A DNA stretch of 64,000 bases from Bdellovibrio sp. KM01 (GCF_013752535.1 NZ_CP058348.1:3534001-3598000), one strand, 5' to 3'; counted from the first letter of the stretch, positions 8,812-18,268 are shown. Program-made: numbers and translations. Notes: a model not told the origin generated them from the letters alone.

Positions 8812-9627
8812 CTAAAAGTCACCAACAAAGCTTTTTAGGCTCTCTATAAAAGCCTGAGGCTGATCTGAATGGACCCAATGTCCAGCCCCAGGGATTTCGA
8901 CGCCCTTAATCATCGGGTTCTCAGCCAAGATTCTCTGATAAACGTCAGATTTTAGCTCTTGAGATTTTTCTCCCCGAATCCAAAGCGTCGGCATTTTAAG
9001 GCCACGGACTTGGTCCCAACGATCAAACGTATGTCCGGCCTTCACTGATTCAATGATACCATACTTGGAAAAGCGCCAATCAACGGTCCCGTCCGGTTTT
9101 TCAACCATATTCGAGTAAAAGTACTGAGCCATGACTTCGACTTTTTCTCGCGTCTTAGCGATTTTAACAAAGTCTTCCATGAAGAACTTACGGGCTTCCT
9201 CTCGAGTGGCAAACGGAGTCGGCGCCAGATTTAAGAGATACTCATAGTACTCATAGGCGTTGGGTGCCGCTTCGGGCCCGATATCTTCCACGATCAGTTT
9301 TTCAACATAATCTGGATACAAGGAAGCAAAGGCCAAAACGTTTCGCCCCCCCATGGAGTGACCCACCAGAATAAACTTTTTCCAGCCAAGTTCGTCGACA
9401 ATCTGTTTTAAGTCGTTAGCGTAATCTTCAGGCGAGTAGCCCGATTCGGGCTGAAAAGAACGCCCATGCCCACGCTGATCGTATGCCAGGCATCTTTCAG
9501 AGGCTTCAAGCCCTGAAATGATCCGGCGCCAATTTTGCCCGTAGCCCATAAGCCCATGAATAAAGACCCATTTTCGCCCATCAACTGGACCATAGAACTG
9601 GTGATTGAAGTTGTCCAAGTATGCCAT
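8812..9627 (-). CDS. Alpha/beta-fold hydrolase (esterase-like, YbfF type)
   Basis: Serine hydrolase of unknown substrate, 271 residues. Motifs: oxyanion region FIHGLMGYGQNW near residue 25, YDQRGHGRS, the nucleophile elbow GHSMGG with the catalytic Ser, and a late GAGHWVHSDQP with the catalytic His. No signal peptide, so cytoplasmic. The start was set at the ATG at 9627 (MAYLDNFNHQ), since the upstream extension in the open frame has no homology-like features and would run into the divergent gene; an AGGAT motif sits upstream. It is divergent from the nucleotidyltransferase gene with about 80 bases between starts. Substrate cannot be told from sequence. Confidence 0.85.
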   Translation of the reverse strand: MAYLDNFNHQFYGPVDGRKWVFIHGLMGYGQNWRRIISGLEASERCLAYDQRGHGRSFQPESGYSPEDYANDLKQIVDELGWKKFILVGHSMGGRNVLAFASLYPDYVEKLIVEDIGPEAAPNAYEYYEYLLNLAPTPFATREEARKFFMEDFVKIAKTREKVEVMAQYFYSNMVEKPDGTVDWRFSKYGIIESVKAGHTFDRWDQVRGLKMPTLWIRGEKSQELKSDVYQRILAENPMIKGVEIPGAGHWVHSDQPQAFIESLKSFVGDF

Positions 9628-9704
9628 ATCGAACCTATCCTGCGCCCCTTGAAGGGGTATTTCAAGTTTGAATTTTGGAACGAAGGAGAGTAGATTCAGC
9701 GACA

Positions 9705-10892
9705 ATGAGTTCCTCGAAAAAGCCCCAGCTTCATGAAGACTGGATTGATCCTTACGCATTAAGAATTGTCAAAAACCTCCAAGATTCTGGTTTTGAAACC
9801 TATTTGGTGGGCGGATGCGTGCGCGATCTGATGGTGGGAATTCATCCGAAAGACTTCGACATTGCAACCAGCGCACACCCCAACCAAGTTCGTAAGAAAG
9901 TTCCCAATGCTTATGTCATTGGTCGCCGTTTTAAACTCGTTTTGGTGAAACGTGGCGATCTGCAATTCGAAGTCGCTACTTTCCGTCGTAATGTCAGCGC
10001 CGAAGAAATCGCTGCGACTCCTGAAGAGGAAACAATCGAGGGCGACAACTATTTCGGAACCGTGGAAGAGGACGCCAAACGTCGTGACTTCACTGCGAAC
10101 GCTGTATTCTATGATCCAGCCAATAAAAAGCTGATCGATTTCTGCGGTGGCATTCAAGATATCGAAAATCGCGTCTTGCGCATGATCGGCGATCCGAAAG
10201 ATCGCTTCATCGAAGATCCAATTCGTATTTTGCGTGCAATTCGTCTGTCTCACAAGCTTCACTTCTCGATTGAATCAAACATGCGCCACGCGATTGTTGA
10301 AACCAGTTCTGAATTGAAAAAATCAGTTCTGCCTCGTCGTCGTGAAGAATGGCTTAAATTCCTGCGCCTGGATGAACCCCATCTGGCATTCATGGAACTT
10401 TTCGATTTGCATATTCTTGAACAAATTCTTCCAGGCTTGCACTCGGTCTTTATGGATCCGGCAAAAATGGAATTGTTTGAAATGCATTTAGCTCGTATCA
10501 CGCAAGTCGGTATCAACAAGCAAGATCCGTTGGAATTGTTTGCGGGTGTAATGTTTGCTTTTATGAAAGCTCAATACGGCGAAGGCCAATGGAATCAGGA
10601 TGAAATTCTGAATGACCCAAAATTGGCTTATTTCATGCGCGAGGAAATGGGTATCTTCAAACAAGAATCGGCCGTTTTCTTTAAAGCTTTGCATTTGATG
10701 TCGGGACTTAAAAAAATCGATAATTATTCCCGTAAGGGTGAGCGTCGTCAGATGGCTTTCGTTTTAAATGAAGCTTTTGGTTTGGCGATGAAACTTTCAA
10801 TGATGGATTTCTCTTTATCTGCGTCCGAGACTCACTACTGGATGCAGCAGTTAGAAAAATTCACGGGCGGGAAAGTTACGCAAACACACTAA
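9705..10892 (+). CDS. pcnB: Poly(A) polymerase / CCA-adding enzyme family nucleotidyltransferase
   Basis: Class II nucleotidyltransferase that adds nucleotides to RNA 3' ends in the cytoplasm. The head domain motif LVGGCVRDLMVGIHPKDFDI contains the catalytic DxD (D-F-D). It is followed by IGRRFKLVLVKRGDLQFEVATFR, the RRDFTANA motif and the helical neck starting at EDPIRILRAIRLS. The GRRF form after the DxD is more typical of poly(A) polymerases than of CCA enzymes, hence the symbol; a CCA role cannot be excluded. The ATG at 9705 (MSSSKKP) was chosen over an upstream TTG. The 3' end overlaps the convergent histidine kinase gene by 4 bases. Confidence 0.85.
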   Translation: MSSSKKPQLHEDWIDPYALRIVKNLQDSGFETYLVGGCVRDLMVGIHPKDFDIATSAHPNQVRKKVPNAYVIGRRFKLVLVKRGDLQFEVATFRRNVSAEEIAATPEEETIEGDNYFGTVEEDAKRRDFTANAVFYDPANKKLIDFCGGIQDIENRVLRMIGDPKDRFIEDPIRILRAIRLSHKLHFSIESNMRHAIVETSSELKKSVLPRRREEWLKFLRLDEPHLAFMELFDLHILEQILPGLHSVFMDPAKMELFEMHLARITQVGINKQDPLELFAGVMFAFMKAQYGEGQWNQDEILNDPKLAYFMREEMGIFKQESAVFFKALHLMSGLKKIDNYSRKGERRQMAFVLNEAFGLAMKLSMMDFSLSASETHYWMQQLEKFTGGKVTQTH

Positions 10893-12988
10893 ACGCGGGC
10901 CAGAAGTTTTTTTGCCAGAACTTCTTCCAGCATCGACATATCAATCGGCTTACTCAAATACCCATCAAATCCTGAATTCAGACATTCTCTTTGTCCTTCA
11001 GAGCTCGCTTGGGCCGTCAGAGCCACGATAGGCTTTAGGTAACCGCGGGCACGCAACTCTTTCACCGCTTCATGACCTGACATTCCTGGCATTTTAATAT
11101 CCATCAAAATCAAATCATAGCCTTCCGCTTTCAGCGCGTAAGAAACAGCTCCGGCACCACTGTCACAGATATCCACCATGGCGCCGTGACGAAGTAAATA
11201 GCGATTCATCAAATTGCGCAGGTCTTCGGAATCATCCACCACCAAGATACGGCGATCCTTCAGATACTCAGAATTTTTATTCTGCGGCAGATTGCGCTCC
11301 AGAACCATGCGATTGGCGTGGTGAGCCTCTACCAACTTTAATGGCGTCACCGATCCGACACTGATGGAGTATTCAAAGATACTGCCTTTGCCTTCAACCG
11401 ATTCAATCAAACACAAGTCCCCACCCGACAGGCGCGCCAGACGTTGAGACAAAGCCAGCCCCAAGCCTGAGCCCACGACTTTTTGAACTTCGCGACTTTC
11501 CCCTCGGATGAATGGCTGGAACAGATTCATCTGAGTCTGCACATTCATACCGATACCAGAGTCAGTGACACGAATTCTTAATGTGCCTTGATTTTCAGTA
11601 TCCATTCCAAAAGAAACCAGGACTTGAATTTCTCCTTGCGGCGTAAACTTCACGGCATTGGACAGAAGATTGATTAAAACCTGACGGAAGCGAACCGAAT
11701 CCATTTGAATTTCATCCGGCAGCAACGTTGTGTACTTCAAGGTCAGGCGATGTCGCGCATCGATCACGGTGCGAATCACTGAAACGGAATCTTCGATTTC
11801 TTGAACCGGACTCATCGGCGCATTCTGCAAGAAAAGCTTTTTACTTTCAATTTTAGATAAATCCAAAAGATCATTCACCAGGGACGTCATGTACTTACCC
11901 TGTCTTTGGATAGAATGAATGTCTTTGTAAGCAGCTTCGTCCAAATTTGGATTGGCCAGCATCGCCTCTGAAAAACCCAGAATTGCTGCCAGTGGAGTGC
12001 GAATTTCATGGCTGGCATTGGCTAATAAAACTGACTTAGCTTCATTCGCCGCTTCGTGCAGATCTCTTTCGCGCAGCAGGAAATCCTGATTACGCTTGAT
12101 TGTGACGTCCCATACGATACCGGAGGTACGCAGGACTTTGCCACTCTCACAGCGCTCGATCTTTCCCCGGAATGCCAAAGAACGGGCTCCGCCATTGTCA
12201 CTCGCCAGCAAAAATTCAAAATCGAGTTCGCGATTTTCGTGAAAGTTCGAACGCAAAATATCTTTTAACAAGGCTTGTTCCGGTAAGAGCTGCAGATTTC
12301 CCTCGCGGTAAATCATGTCTTGCTGAATATCCCAATCCCAGGTCATAGCTTCTGAAGAAGCCATGGCCATGCGAACGCGCTCTTCACTGCGTAACAAAAT
12401 TTTGTCGACGCTGAACAAAGTCATTATCGAACGATTTAAAGAACGCCCCAGAAAAATGACCAAAGCCAGATAGATCAACATGATCGCTCCGACCAAGTAT
12501 GTATGAGGCTGCCCCGAAACAACGTATCCCAGCGCCCAACCCACAATAGTAGGTCCGACAACACAAAGCATGGCCGTGCGGTTGGAAACATAAAGTATCA
12601 TTCCGCCAGCGGTCATCACCGCGATCAACATCGCCGTTAGATTTTGAACCGTCGTCCCTGTCCACGGTGCCATAAACCCCATGGCTCCCCAACTCAGTCC
12701 CGAAACGCAAAGCAAACAGTACTTGGCTCTTTTCCAGATATTCAGTTGTTCAATGGATTGAATTTTATCTTTGGCCTCATGCCAGAAAGGCACGATTCCC
12801 AAACTCAGAGCTGCATAGATATTAATGGTTAAAAACCAGCCAATGATGAACTTGTGGGGGAGCGTATCCCATGCCACAAACGTATAGAAATAGGCCGTCG
12901 TCAAAACTGCCACCATGGCAGTAAAGCTCTGACCTAAAAGAAGGTCCACTTTGCGAATTTCTAGTTCGAGCAGATCATTTTTATTCAT
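10889..12988 (-). CDS. Membrane-bound hybrid histidine kinase with C-terminal receiver
   Basis: Sensor kinase of 699 residues. About six membrane segments occupy residues 15-200 without a large periplasmic domain, so it probably senses within the membrane. A degenerate PAS-like segment (about 205-305) follows. Then comes HisKA with the phospho-accepting His in NASHEIRTPLAAI, a HATPase domain ending in GSGLGLALSQRLA, and a receiver domain with VVDDSEDL and the phospho-acceptor Asp in LILMDIKMPG, finishing with YLSKPID. The gene is separated from cheB by a terminator, so it is not clearly part of the chemotaxis operon. No output gene lies next to it; partner unknown. Confidence 0.92.
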   Translation of the reverse strand: MNKNDLLELEIRKVDLLLGQSFTAMVAVLTTAYFYTFVAWDTLPHKFIIGWFLTINIYAALSLGIVPFWHEAKDKIQSIEQLNIWKRAKYCLLCVSGLSWGAMGFMAPWTGTTVQNLTAMLIAVMTAGGMILYVSNRTAMLCVVGPTIVGWALGYVVSGQPHTYLVGAIMLIYLALVIFLGRSLNRSIMTLFSVDKILLRSEERVRMAMASSEAMTWDWDIQQDMIYREGNLQLLPEQALLKDILRSNFHENRELDFEFLLASDNGGARSLAFRGKIERCESGKVLRTSGIVWDVTIKRNQDFLLRERDLHEAANEAKSVLLANASHEIRTPLAAILGFSEAMLANPNLDEAAYKDIHSIQRQGKYMTSLVNDLLDLSKIESKKLFLQNAPMSPVQEIEDSVSVIRTVIDARHRLTLKYTTLLPDEIQMDSVRFRQVLINLLSNAVKFTPQGEIQVLVSFGMDTENQGTLRIRVTDSGIGMNVQTQMNLFQPFIRGESREVQKVVGSGLGLALSQRLARLSGGDLCLIESVEGKGSIFEYSISVGSVTPLKLVEAHHANRMVLERNLPQNKNSEYLKDRRILVVDDSEDLRNLMNRYLLRHGAMVDICDSGAGAVSYALKAEGYDLILMDIKMPGMSGHEAVKELRARGYLKPIVALTAQASSEGQRECLNSGFDGYLSKPIDMSMLEEVLAKKLLARV

Positions 12989-13027
12989 ATACGTGCGAGT
13001 TCGTTAATATTCCATAGGCGCTAAAAA

Positions 13028-13062
13028 TAAAACAGGGAAAGTCTGAACTTTCCCCGTTTTAC
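13028..13062 (-). terminator. Terminator of the cheA-cheR-cheB unit
   Basis: Stem GGGAAAGT (13035-13042), loop CTGA, stem ACTTTCCC (13047-13054). On the minus strand the stem is followed by TGTTTTATTTTT. Lies just after the cheB stop. Confidence 0.88.
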
Positions 13063-13084
13063 ACGTTCCATAAAGCATCTGTAA

Positions 13085-14146
13085 TTAAGCGGCTTCTCTT
13101 AAATCAAGCTGCCTTAGCAATTCCCCCGCAATTTTATCCAGGGCCATGATCTTATCTGCGGCTCCCAAAGCCACAGCCGCGGCTGGCATTCCGTACACCA
13201 CGCAAGTTTCTTCATTCTGCGCGACTGTATAGGCTCCGGCATTTTTCATCTCCAAAAGACCTTCCGCACCATCTTTACCCATACCCGTCAGAACGACACC
13301 CATCGCATTTTTACCGGCGTATTTCGCGACCGATTTCATCAAGTAATCAGCTGCAGGGCGCACGCTGTGCATAGGAGCATTCTGATGAAGTTTAATATAG
13401 TAAAAGGCACCACTGCGAGTGATTTCCATGTGAAAGTTACCCGGAGCAATCAAGACACGACCTGGGACAACCTGGTCGCCTTCCTGGGCTTCTTTGACTT
13501 CAAACGGAAACATTGCATTTAAATTATCTGCGAAAGACTTCGTAAAACCTGGAGGCATATGCTGAACCACCACTGTTCCAGGGATATTCGCTGGCATGCC
13601 GGAAAGGAAAACTTTCAAAGCCTCCGTACCACCTGTGCTCGATGCGACTGCAATCATTTGATGGGTTGTTCGCGCAAGCGACGTACGATCCACCTTTTTT
13701 ACTGGCGTCGTCGGTGTTGCCACTTTCGTTCTAGATTGGATACGAGCGCGGGCGACCACGCGAACTTTTTCAATAATTTCGCGTCCTAAAACTTCAAGGG
13801 TTTGCGAAACGTCGATGGACGGCTTTTCCATGATCTCAATGGCGCCGGCCTCAAAAGCACGAAGATAAGTTTCAGAACCTGTTTTTGCCAAACTCGAAAA
13901 AATAACTGTTCGGGTTGGAAAGTGCTGCATGACTTTTTCCAGAAAGCTGATGCCGTCCATACGAGGCATCTCCACATCCAAAGTCATGACATCAGGCTTT
14001 AGTTGCACCAACTTATCACGAGCAATGTACGGATCAGAAGCTGTACCAACCACTTCGATATCCGGTGCCGAAGAGAATATTTTCTCTAGCAACTTACGAA
14101 TCACTGCGGAGTCATCAACGATGAGAACTTTGATTTTTTGACCCAT
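13085..14146 (-). CDS. cheB: Chemotaxis protein-glutamate methylesterase/deamidase
   Basis: Removes methyl groups from chemoreceptors and is switched on by phosphorylation from CheA. The 353 residues comprise an N-terminal receiver (VLIVDDSAVIRKLL; phospho-acceptor Asp57 in LDVEMPRMDG) and a linker (about 135-160). The C-terminal methylesterase domain carries the catalytic triad Ser170 (ASSTGGTEA), His196 (VQHMPPGFT) and Asp292 (GMGKDGAEG). Length is normal for the family. It lies 9 bases after cheR and closes the cheA-cheR-cheB transcript. Confidence 0.97.
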   Translation of the reverse strand: MGQKIKVLIVDDSAVIRKLLEKIFSSAPDIEVVGTASDPYIARDKLVQLKPDVMTLDVEMPRMDGISFLEKVMQHFPTRTVIFSSLAKTGSETYLRAFEAGAIEIMEKPSIDVSQTLEVLGREIIEKVRVVARARIQSRTKVATPTTPVKKVDRTSLARTTHQMIAVASSTGGTEALKVFLSGMPANIPGTVVVQHMPPGFTKSFADNLNAMFPFEVKEAQEGDQVVPGRVLIAPGNFHMEITRSGAFYYIKLHQNAPMHSVRPAADYLMKSVAKYAGKNAMGVVLTGMGKDGAEGLLEMKNAGAYTVAQNEETCVVYGMPAAAVALGAADKIMALDKIAGELLRQLDLREAA

Positions 14147-14155
14147 ATTTCCTTC

Positions 14156-15025
14156 TTACAGTTTTTGATAAACTGCGCGTGATAGCGGTTTCAAATGAGT
14201 GTGTTTAATATTTCCTGATTCGGAATGCCCCAAAATCAGATAGCCACCCGGCGCCAGACACGAAGTCAGGCTGTCGATCACTTTTTTTGTCGTCTCTTCA
14301 TCGAAATAGATCAAAACGTTACGACAAAAAATCACATGGAACTTATGTTGAAATTCATACTTAGGACTCATCAAATTGAATTGAGCAAAGCGAACCATGT
14401 CGTGGATATTGTCTTTCGCTCTCCAATATTCAGTTTCGTTCTTTTTAACTTTTTCAAAATACTTCAGACGCTGAGCTGGAGGCAACCCCTGCATTTCGCG
14501 ATCTTCATAGGCACCGATGGAGCCTTTTTTCAAAACCTGCAAATCGATATCCGTCGCCAGCAAGCGTGCCTTCATCCCCGGAATCTGTTGCATGACTTCA
14601 TGTGCAGTCATAGCAATCGTGTAGGGCTCTTGACCCGTACTTGCAGCGGCACACCACATACGGATGTCAGCGCCAAACTTTTTATAAAGCTCAGGAAGTT
14701 GTTGCGCCAGAAAATCAAAGTGATTTCCCTCGCGGTAAAAGGACGTCATATTTGTCGTCAAAGCAGAGATGAACTCCGAAGTGATTTCATGATTTCCATG
14801 TTCAACCATGTCCCAATACTGCTCGTAAGATTTCAAGCCATGACGGCGCAAAAGCTTCACGATGCGGTTACGAATCAACGCATGATTTTTGGGAGAAAAT
14901 GGCAAATCCACGCCCGCCAGGTCATACATGTGCTTGGCGAACTTTGCGAACATCTTTTCAGTAAGCTGAATATCTTCAAACTCATAGAGAGCGCTTACCG
15001 CTTCAGTCTTCTTGAGTGCACTCAT
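14156..15025 (-). CDS. cheR: Chemotaxis protein methyltransferase
   Basis: Transfers methyl groups from S-adenosylmethionine to glutamates of chemoreceptors. The 289-residue protein has the N-terminal all-helical CheR domain, the TSFYREGNHF motif, an SAM-binding region around MWCAAASTGQEPYTIAM, and the conserved FCRNVLIYFDEET and LILGHSES motifs near the C-terminus. No C-terminal pentapeptide-binding extension or TPR is present. It overlaps the cheA stop by 4 bases (ATGA), so translation is coupled. Confidence 0.96.
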   Translation of the reverse strand: MSALKKTEAVSALYEFEDIQLTEKMFAKFAKHMYDLAGVDLPFSPKNHALIRNRIVKLLRRHGLKSYEQYWDMVEHGNHEITSEFISALTTNMTSFYREGNHFDFLAQQLPELYKKFGADIRMWCAAASTGQEPYTIAMTAHEVMQQIPGMKARLLATDIDLQVLKKGSIGAYEDREMQGLPPAQRLKYFEKVKKNETEYWRAKDNIHDMVRFAQFNLMSPKYEFQHKFHVIFCRNVLIYFDEETTKKVIDSLTSCLAPGGYLILGHSESGNIKHTHLKPLSRAVYQKL

Positions 15026-17175
15026 GCTGCTGCCGCCATTCCAGATCCCTTAGAAACGGACTGCAATAATGAACCGGGTTCCAAAATTAGTACGGTACGA
15101 CCGTCACCCAGAATCGCAGCACCTGCGATCTCAGGAATATCAAAGCCCGTCACGATTGGTTTAACAACCACCTGCGCCTGACCCAAGACATCATCCACCG
15201 GGAAGGCCATTTGCCCTGTCACAGACTCGATGATCACCAGCATCGTCTCTTCACGACGCGCGCTCAATGTATCTTTCACCACTGTTTCTTTGGTGCCAAA
15301 CTGACTGTTCAAAGAACCCAATGTGTGTGACACATCAATCACTGGAAGCAGCAAGCCACGAATGTTTGCCACTTTGCCAGCGTTAGAAATATTGGTGTAA
15401 TCCTTCGGTTGCACACGCACGATCTCGCGGATCGAGTGAATCGGAAGGATGTAGCGAGAACCATCCAAAGCCACGATGATACCGTCGGTGATCGCCGTGC
15501 TTAGTGGAATCGTCAAACGGAACGTCGTACCCACGCCTGATTTAGACATGATGTTGATCTTACCGTTGATCTTATCCAGATTTGACTTCACCACATCCAA
15601 ACCAACACCACGACCGGAAAGGTCCGAGATTTTGTCAGCCGTCGAAAAACCAGGATAGAAAATATATTGGAAAACTTGTTCATCCGGAATCGCTGCCGGG
15701 TCTTGGCCCTTAGGAACGAAACCTTTTTCAATGGCTTTCGCCAAAACTTTCTCACGGTTGATACCACCACCGTCATCGATGATTTCGATAACGACGTTAC
15801 CACCGTTTTGCTTTGCAGAAACCGTTACTTTTGCCGTCACAGGCTTACCGCGCTCTTGACGTACTTCACGTTTTTCCACACCGTGGTCCATAGAGTTTCT
15901 GACCAAGTGAACCAAAGGGTCACCCAAGAGTTCAAAAACTGTTCTTTCAACCTCTGTCTCCTCCCCGATCAATTGCAGATCAACGGGTTTATCCAGAGTC
16001 AAAGAGACATCGCGTACGATACGTTGAATTTTAATGAACATGGATTTCAGAGGCGTCATGCGGATGCTTAATGTTTTTTCATAAAGTTCACGCACAGCTT
16101 TATCCAACTGGTCAACGATCGCTTCCAGACGAAGATTTTCACCACTGCGAACAGTGTCGTCGTGGACCAATTGATTTTTCAATACAACCAACTCACCCAC
16201 AGCATCCAACACGGAATCAACACGACCCGTATCCACTTTGATAGTGCTGTTGGCATTTTTTGCAGGAGTTTTATTACCGCCACCGCTGCCACCACCATTT
16301 TCTGATGGAGCTGGTTTTGCTTCAGAAACCACTTTCAATTTCGGAGCTTCTGCCACTGGCTGTGAAGAAGCCGTTGCTGCAGGAGAAACCGCAGGGCCGG
16401 CTGCGACAACAGGAGCGGTTTCCACGGCTGCCACTTCTGGAGTGGAAGCTTCCGCCGGAATTTCAATCGCTGCGTTTTCAATTTCACGGATCAATTCTTT
16501 TTCAGCAGCTTCCGCTGCTTCTTTCGCATGAAACTCTGCTTGGTCCTCTGGAGACAATTGCGCCAGCAACTCTGCCAAAAGATCGTGGTTCACCACATCG
16601 TCAGAAGTTTCCATGTTAGGCTTGGCTTCAGGGACGGGACAATTTGCAGCCGCTGCATCCACATGCTCAAAGAAATCATCAGGCACAGACATTTTAGGCT
16701 CATCGGCAGTCGTGGCTGCCGCTGGAGCCGCAGCTGCGGCTGCCTCTGCTGCTTTCGTGTGAGAAGATTTTTTCCCGGAAAGACTTTCCGTCACAGCCAC
16801 TAATTGTTTTACAAGTTCAGATGGATCCCATGGACCACCTTGACCTTGCTGCAAAGAAGAGATGCGATTTTTCAACTCGTCACCTGCTTGCAAAAGCAAG
16901 GAGATAACATTCGAGTTCACAAGCTCTGGCTTGGAGCGAAGAAGATCCAAAAGATCTTCCGCCACGTGGGCGAATTTCGCAAGATCCGACAATCCTACCG
17001 CTGCCGCTCCACCTTTTACCGAGTGGGCCACACGGAAAATATCCGTCAGATCTTTCGCAGGATCATCACTGTTTTCTAATTTCATCATCGATTCGTCGTA
17101 TTGTTCGAACATGAACAAGGACTCGTTAAGGAAATCCATCTGCAGTTCTTCAAAGAATGCATTATCGCCGCTCAT
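15022..17175 (-). CDS. cheA: Chemotaxis histidine kinase CheA with long Ala/Pro-rich linker
   Basis: Central kinase of chemotaxis that phosphorylates CheY and CheB. Domains in the 717 residues: Hpt with phospho-accepting His51 in VAHSVKGGAAAVG (1-110); a low-complexity Ala/Pro/Glu-rich linker (about 135-305); P3 dimerisation domain (from IKVDTGRVDSVLDAVGELV); P4 ATPase domain (HLVRNSMDHG, DDGGGI, SGRGVGLDVV); and a C-terminal CheW-like P5 domain (ILPIHSIREIVR). I see no recognisable P2 CheY/CheB-docking domain; the linker occupies its place. First gene of a cheA-cheR-cheB unit, divergent from cheW. Confidence 0.96.
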   Translation of the reverse strand: MSGDNAFFEELQMDFLNESLFMFEQYDESMMKLENSDDPAKDLTDIFRVAHSVKGGAAAVGLSDLAKFAHVAEDLLDLLRSKPELVNSNVISLLLQAGDELKNRISSLQQGQGGPWDPSELVKQLVAVTESLSGKKSSHTKAAEAAAAAAPAAATTADEPKMSVPDDFFEHVDAAAANCPVPEAKPNMETSDDVVNHDLLAELLAQLSPEDQAEFHAKEAAEAAEKELIREIENAAIEIPAEASTPEVAAVETAPVVAAGPAVSPAATASSQPVAEAPKLKVVSEAKPAPSENGGGSGGGNKTPAKNANSTIKVDTGRVDSVLDAVGELVVLKNQLVHDDTVRSGENLRLEAIVDQLDKAVRELYEKTLSIRMTPLKSMFIKIQRIVRDVSLTLDKPVDLQLIGEETEVERTVFELLGDPLVHLVRNSMDHGVEKREVRQERGKPVTAKVTVSAKQNGGNVVIEIIDDGGGINREKVLAKAIEKGFVPKGQDPAAIPDEQVFQYIFYPGFSTADKISDLSGRGVGLDVVKSNLDKINGKINIMSKSGVGTTFRLTIPLSTAITDGIIVALDGSRYILPIHSIREIVRVQPKDYTNISNAGKVANIRGLLLPVIDVSHTLGSLNSQFGTKETVVKDTLSARREETMLVIIESVTGQMAFPVDDVLGQAQVVVKPIVTGFDIPEIAGAAILGDGRTVLILEPGSLLQSVSKGSGMAAAA

Positions 17176-17421
17176 TTATTTCTCCAGGGACTGTGTATTT
17201 CTAATCACTAGAGTTATCGGCAACTTAGAACATTTGCTTCTATTACGAAGGACCAGAGCAGAGGGTTGATCCGCCGATTTAGTCATAGGTCCTGAGGTCA
17301 TATCTCAGCTGTCTCATAAGGGCGCGGAAATACGAATTAACAATTATTTTTAACATCCCCTTAAGTTCCCTTGAGATTTCGGCGAATAGTAGGGGGTCCA
17401 ATTACATCGAAAGGCCTTACT
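17176..17421. promoter_or_regulatory. Divergent promoter region between cheA and cheW
   Basis: A 246-base intergenic region between the divergent start codons of cheA (17175) and cheW (17422). Both promoters must lie here. GCCGATTT at 17272 resembles the -10 of flagellar sigma-28 promoters, but no TAAA-type -35 lies 15 bases upstream, so I do not assign it. Confidence 0.45.
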
Positions 17422-17904
17422 ATGAGTGAAATGTCTACAAAAGCAAAAGCTGGTCAATATCTGACTTTCCAATTGATGTCAGAGCAATATGGTGTCGCGA
17501 TTGAAACAGTTCGCGAGATCAACCAGTTTGGTGAAATCACTCCGGTTCCACGCACGCCTGAATACGTTAAGGGTGTCATGAATTTGCGTGGAAAAATTAT
17601 TCCAGTTGTTAATCTTCGCGTAAAATTCGGAATGGATGCTCAAGATAAAACTCGCGACACATGCATCATCGTGATCGACACTGAAATCGGTCAAGTGGGT
17701 ATGATCGTAGATTCAGTTAAAGAAGTTGTGGATCTTCAGGACAACCAAATCGAACCGTCTCCGGTTCTTGGCAACCAAAGCTCTATGCACTTCGTTCGCG
17801 GTATGGGCAAAGTTGATAACAGAGTTGTTATCCTTGTGGATATCGTGGCTGCATTCTCTTCAGATCAAATGGGCCAAATGGCCCAATTCTCCGAAGCCGC
17901 TTAA
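17422..17904 (+). CDS. cheW: Chemotaxis coupling protein CheW
   Basis: Scaffold protein linking chemoreceptors to CheA. It is a 160-residue single CheW domain: QYLTFQLMSEQYGVAIETVREINQ at the N-terminus, then VMNLRGKIIPVVNLRVKFG and IVDSVKEVVDL, ending in ILVDIVAAF. The start at 17422 (MSEMSTK) was preferred to the longer open frame because AAAGG lies a few bases upstream and the family starts there. It is transcribed away from cheA. The TAA stop merges into a palindromic repeat, and a strong terminator follows 55 bases later. Confidence 0.95.
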   Translation: MSEMSTKAKAGQYLTFQLMSEQYGVAIETVREINQFGEITPVPRTPEYVKGVMNLRGKIIPVVNLRVKFGMDAQDKTRDTCIIVIDTEIGQVGMIVDSVKEVVDLQDNQIEPSPVLGNQSSMHFVRGMGKVDNRVVILVDIVAAFSSDQMGQMAQFSEAA

Positions 17905-17931
17905 AGGTACGCCGTACCTTTTGGGGGTGCG
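17903..17931 (+). repeat. Stop-codon-linked palindromic repeat, copy at cheW
   Basis: Palindrome AAAGGTACGCCGTACCTTT (17903-17921), followed by T and GGGGGTGCG (17923-17931). The first bases belong to the TAA stop of cheW (17902-17904). Same orientation relative to the gene as the other copies. Confidence 0.9.
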
Positions 17932-17954
17932 CCGCATCCTTCGTGATAAAGAAT

Positions 17955-17988
17955 AAAAAAGGCACTGATTTCGTCAGTGCCTTTTTTT
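17955..17988 (+). terminator. Intrinsic terminator of cheW
   Basis: Stem GGCACTGA (17961-17968), loop TTTCG, stem TCAGTGCC (17974-17981), then seven T. An A-run before the stem also allows function for the minus-strand gene at 18011-18268. Confidence 0.94.
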
Positions 17989-18010
17989 ATTTGTCTCGAG
18001 AAAACAACAA

Positions 18011-18268
18011 CTAGTCGTTGTAGTCGTCACCTTTGCAAAGATCGTTGATTTTAGAATCCAAGAATTGGATTTTTTGAACCAATGCAGTTCTTTGAGAAAC
18101 CAGCTCTTCAATCACGTCTGCGTTACGAGCATCTTTGATTTTAGAGTTCAAGTAAGCGATTGTAGCTTTCGCTTCAGATTTAGCTTCGATCATTTGACCG
18201 CAAGAAGCTGCGTTTGCTTGAGATGTGAAAAGACCTGCCAAAACCAATGCGCCGATAAGTGCTTTCAT
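18011..18268 (-). CDS. Small exported helical protein
   Basis: An 85-residue protein of unknown function. It has a signal peptide (MKALIGALVLAGLFTSQANA) with probable cleavage after ANA, leaving about 65 residues. The mature part is helical and coiled-coil-like (KSEAKATIAYLNSKIKDA, VEKIQFLDSKI-like heptads) with two cysteines, one at each end (CGQM and LCKGD), which could form a disulfide. An AGGAG motif lies upstream of the ATG. It shares general build with the exported helical proteins at 39298-39714 and 50259-50606. Its role is unknown. Confidence 0.82.
   Translation of the reverse strand: MKALIGALVLAGLFTSQANAASCGQMIEAKSEAKATIAYLNSKIKDARNADVIEELVSQRTALVQKIQFLDSKINDLCKGDDYND

Noticed and set aside
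13035-13054. Inverted repeat upstream of the hybrid kinase as an operator
   Set aside because: It lies downstream of both cheB and of the kinase start and has the form of a terminator for the cheB transcript.
16238-16803. Plus-strand open frames opposite the CheA linker
   Set aside because: GC-rich low-complexity shadow of the Ala/Pro linker.
17272-17279. GCCGATTT as a flagellar sigma-28 -10 element for cheW
   Set aside because: No TAAA-like -35 at 15 bases upstream.
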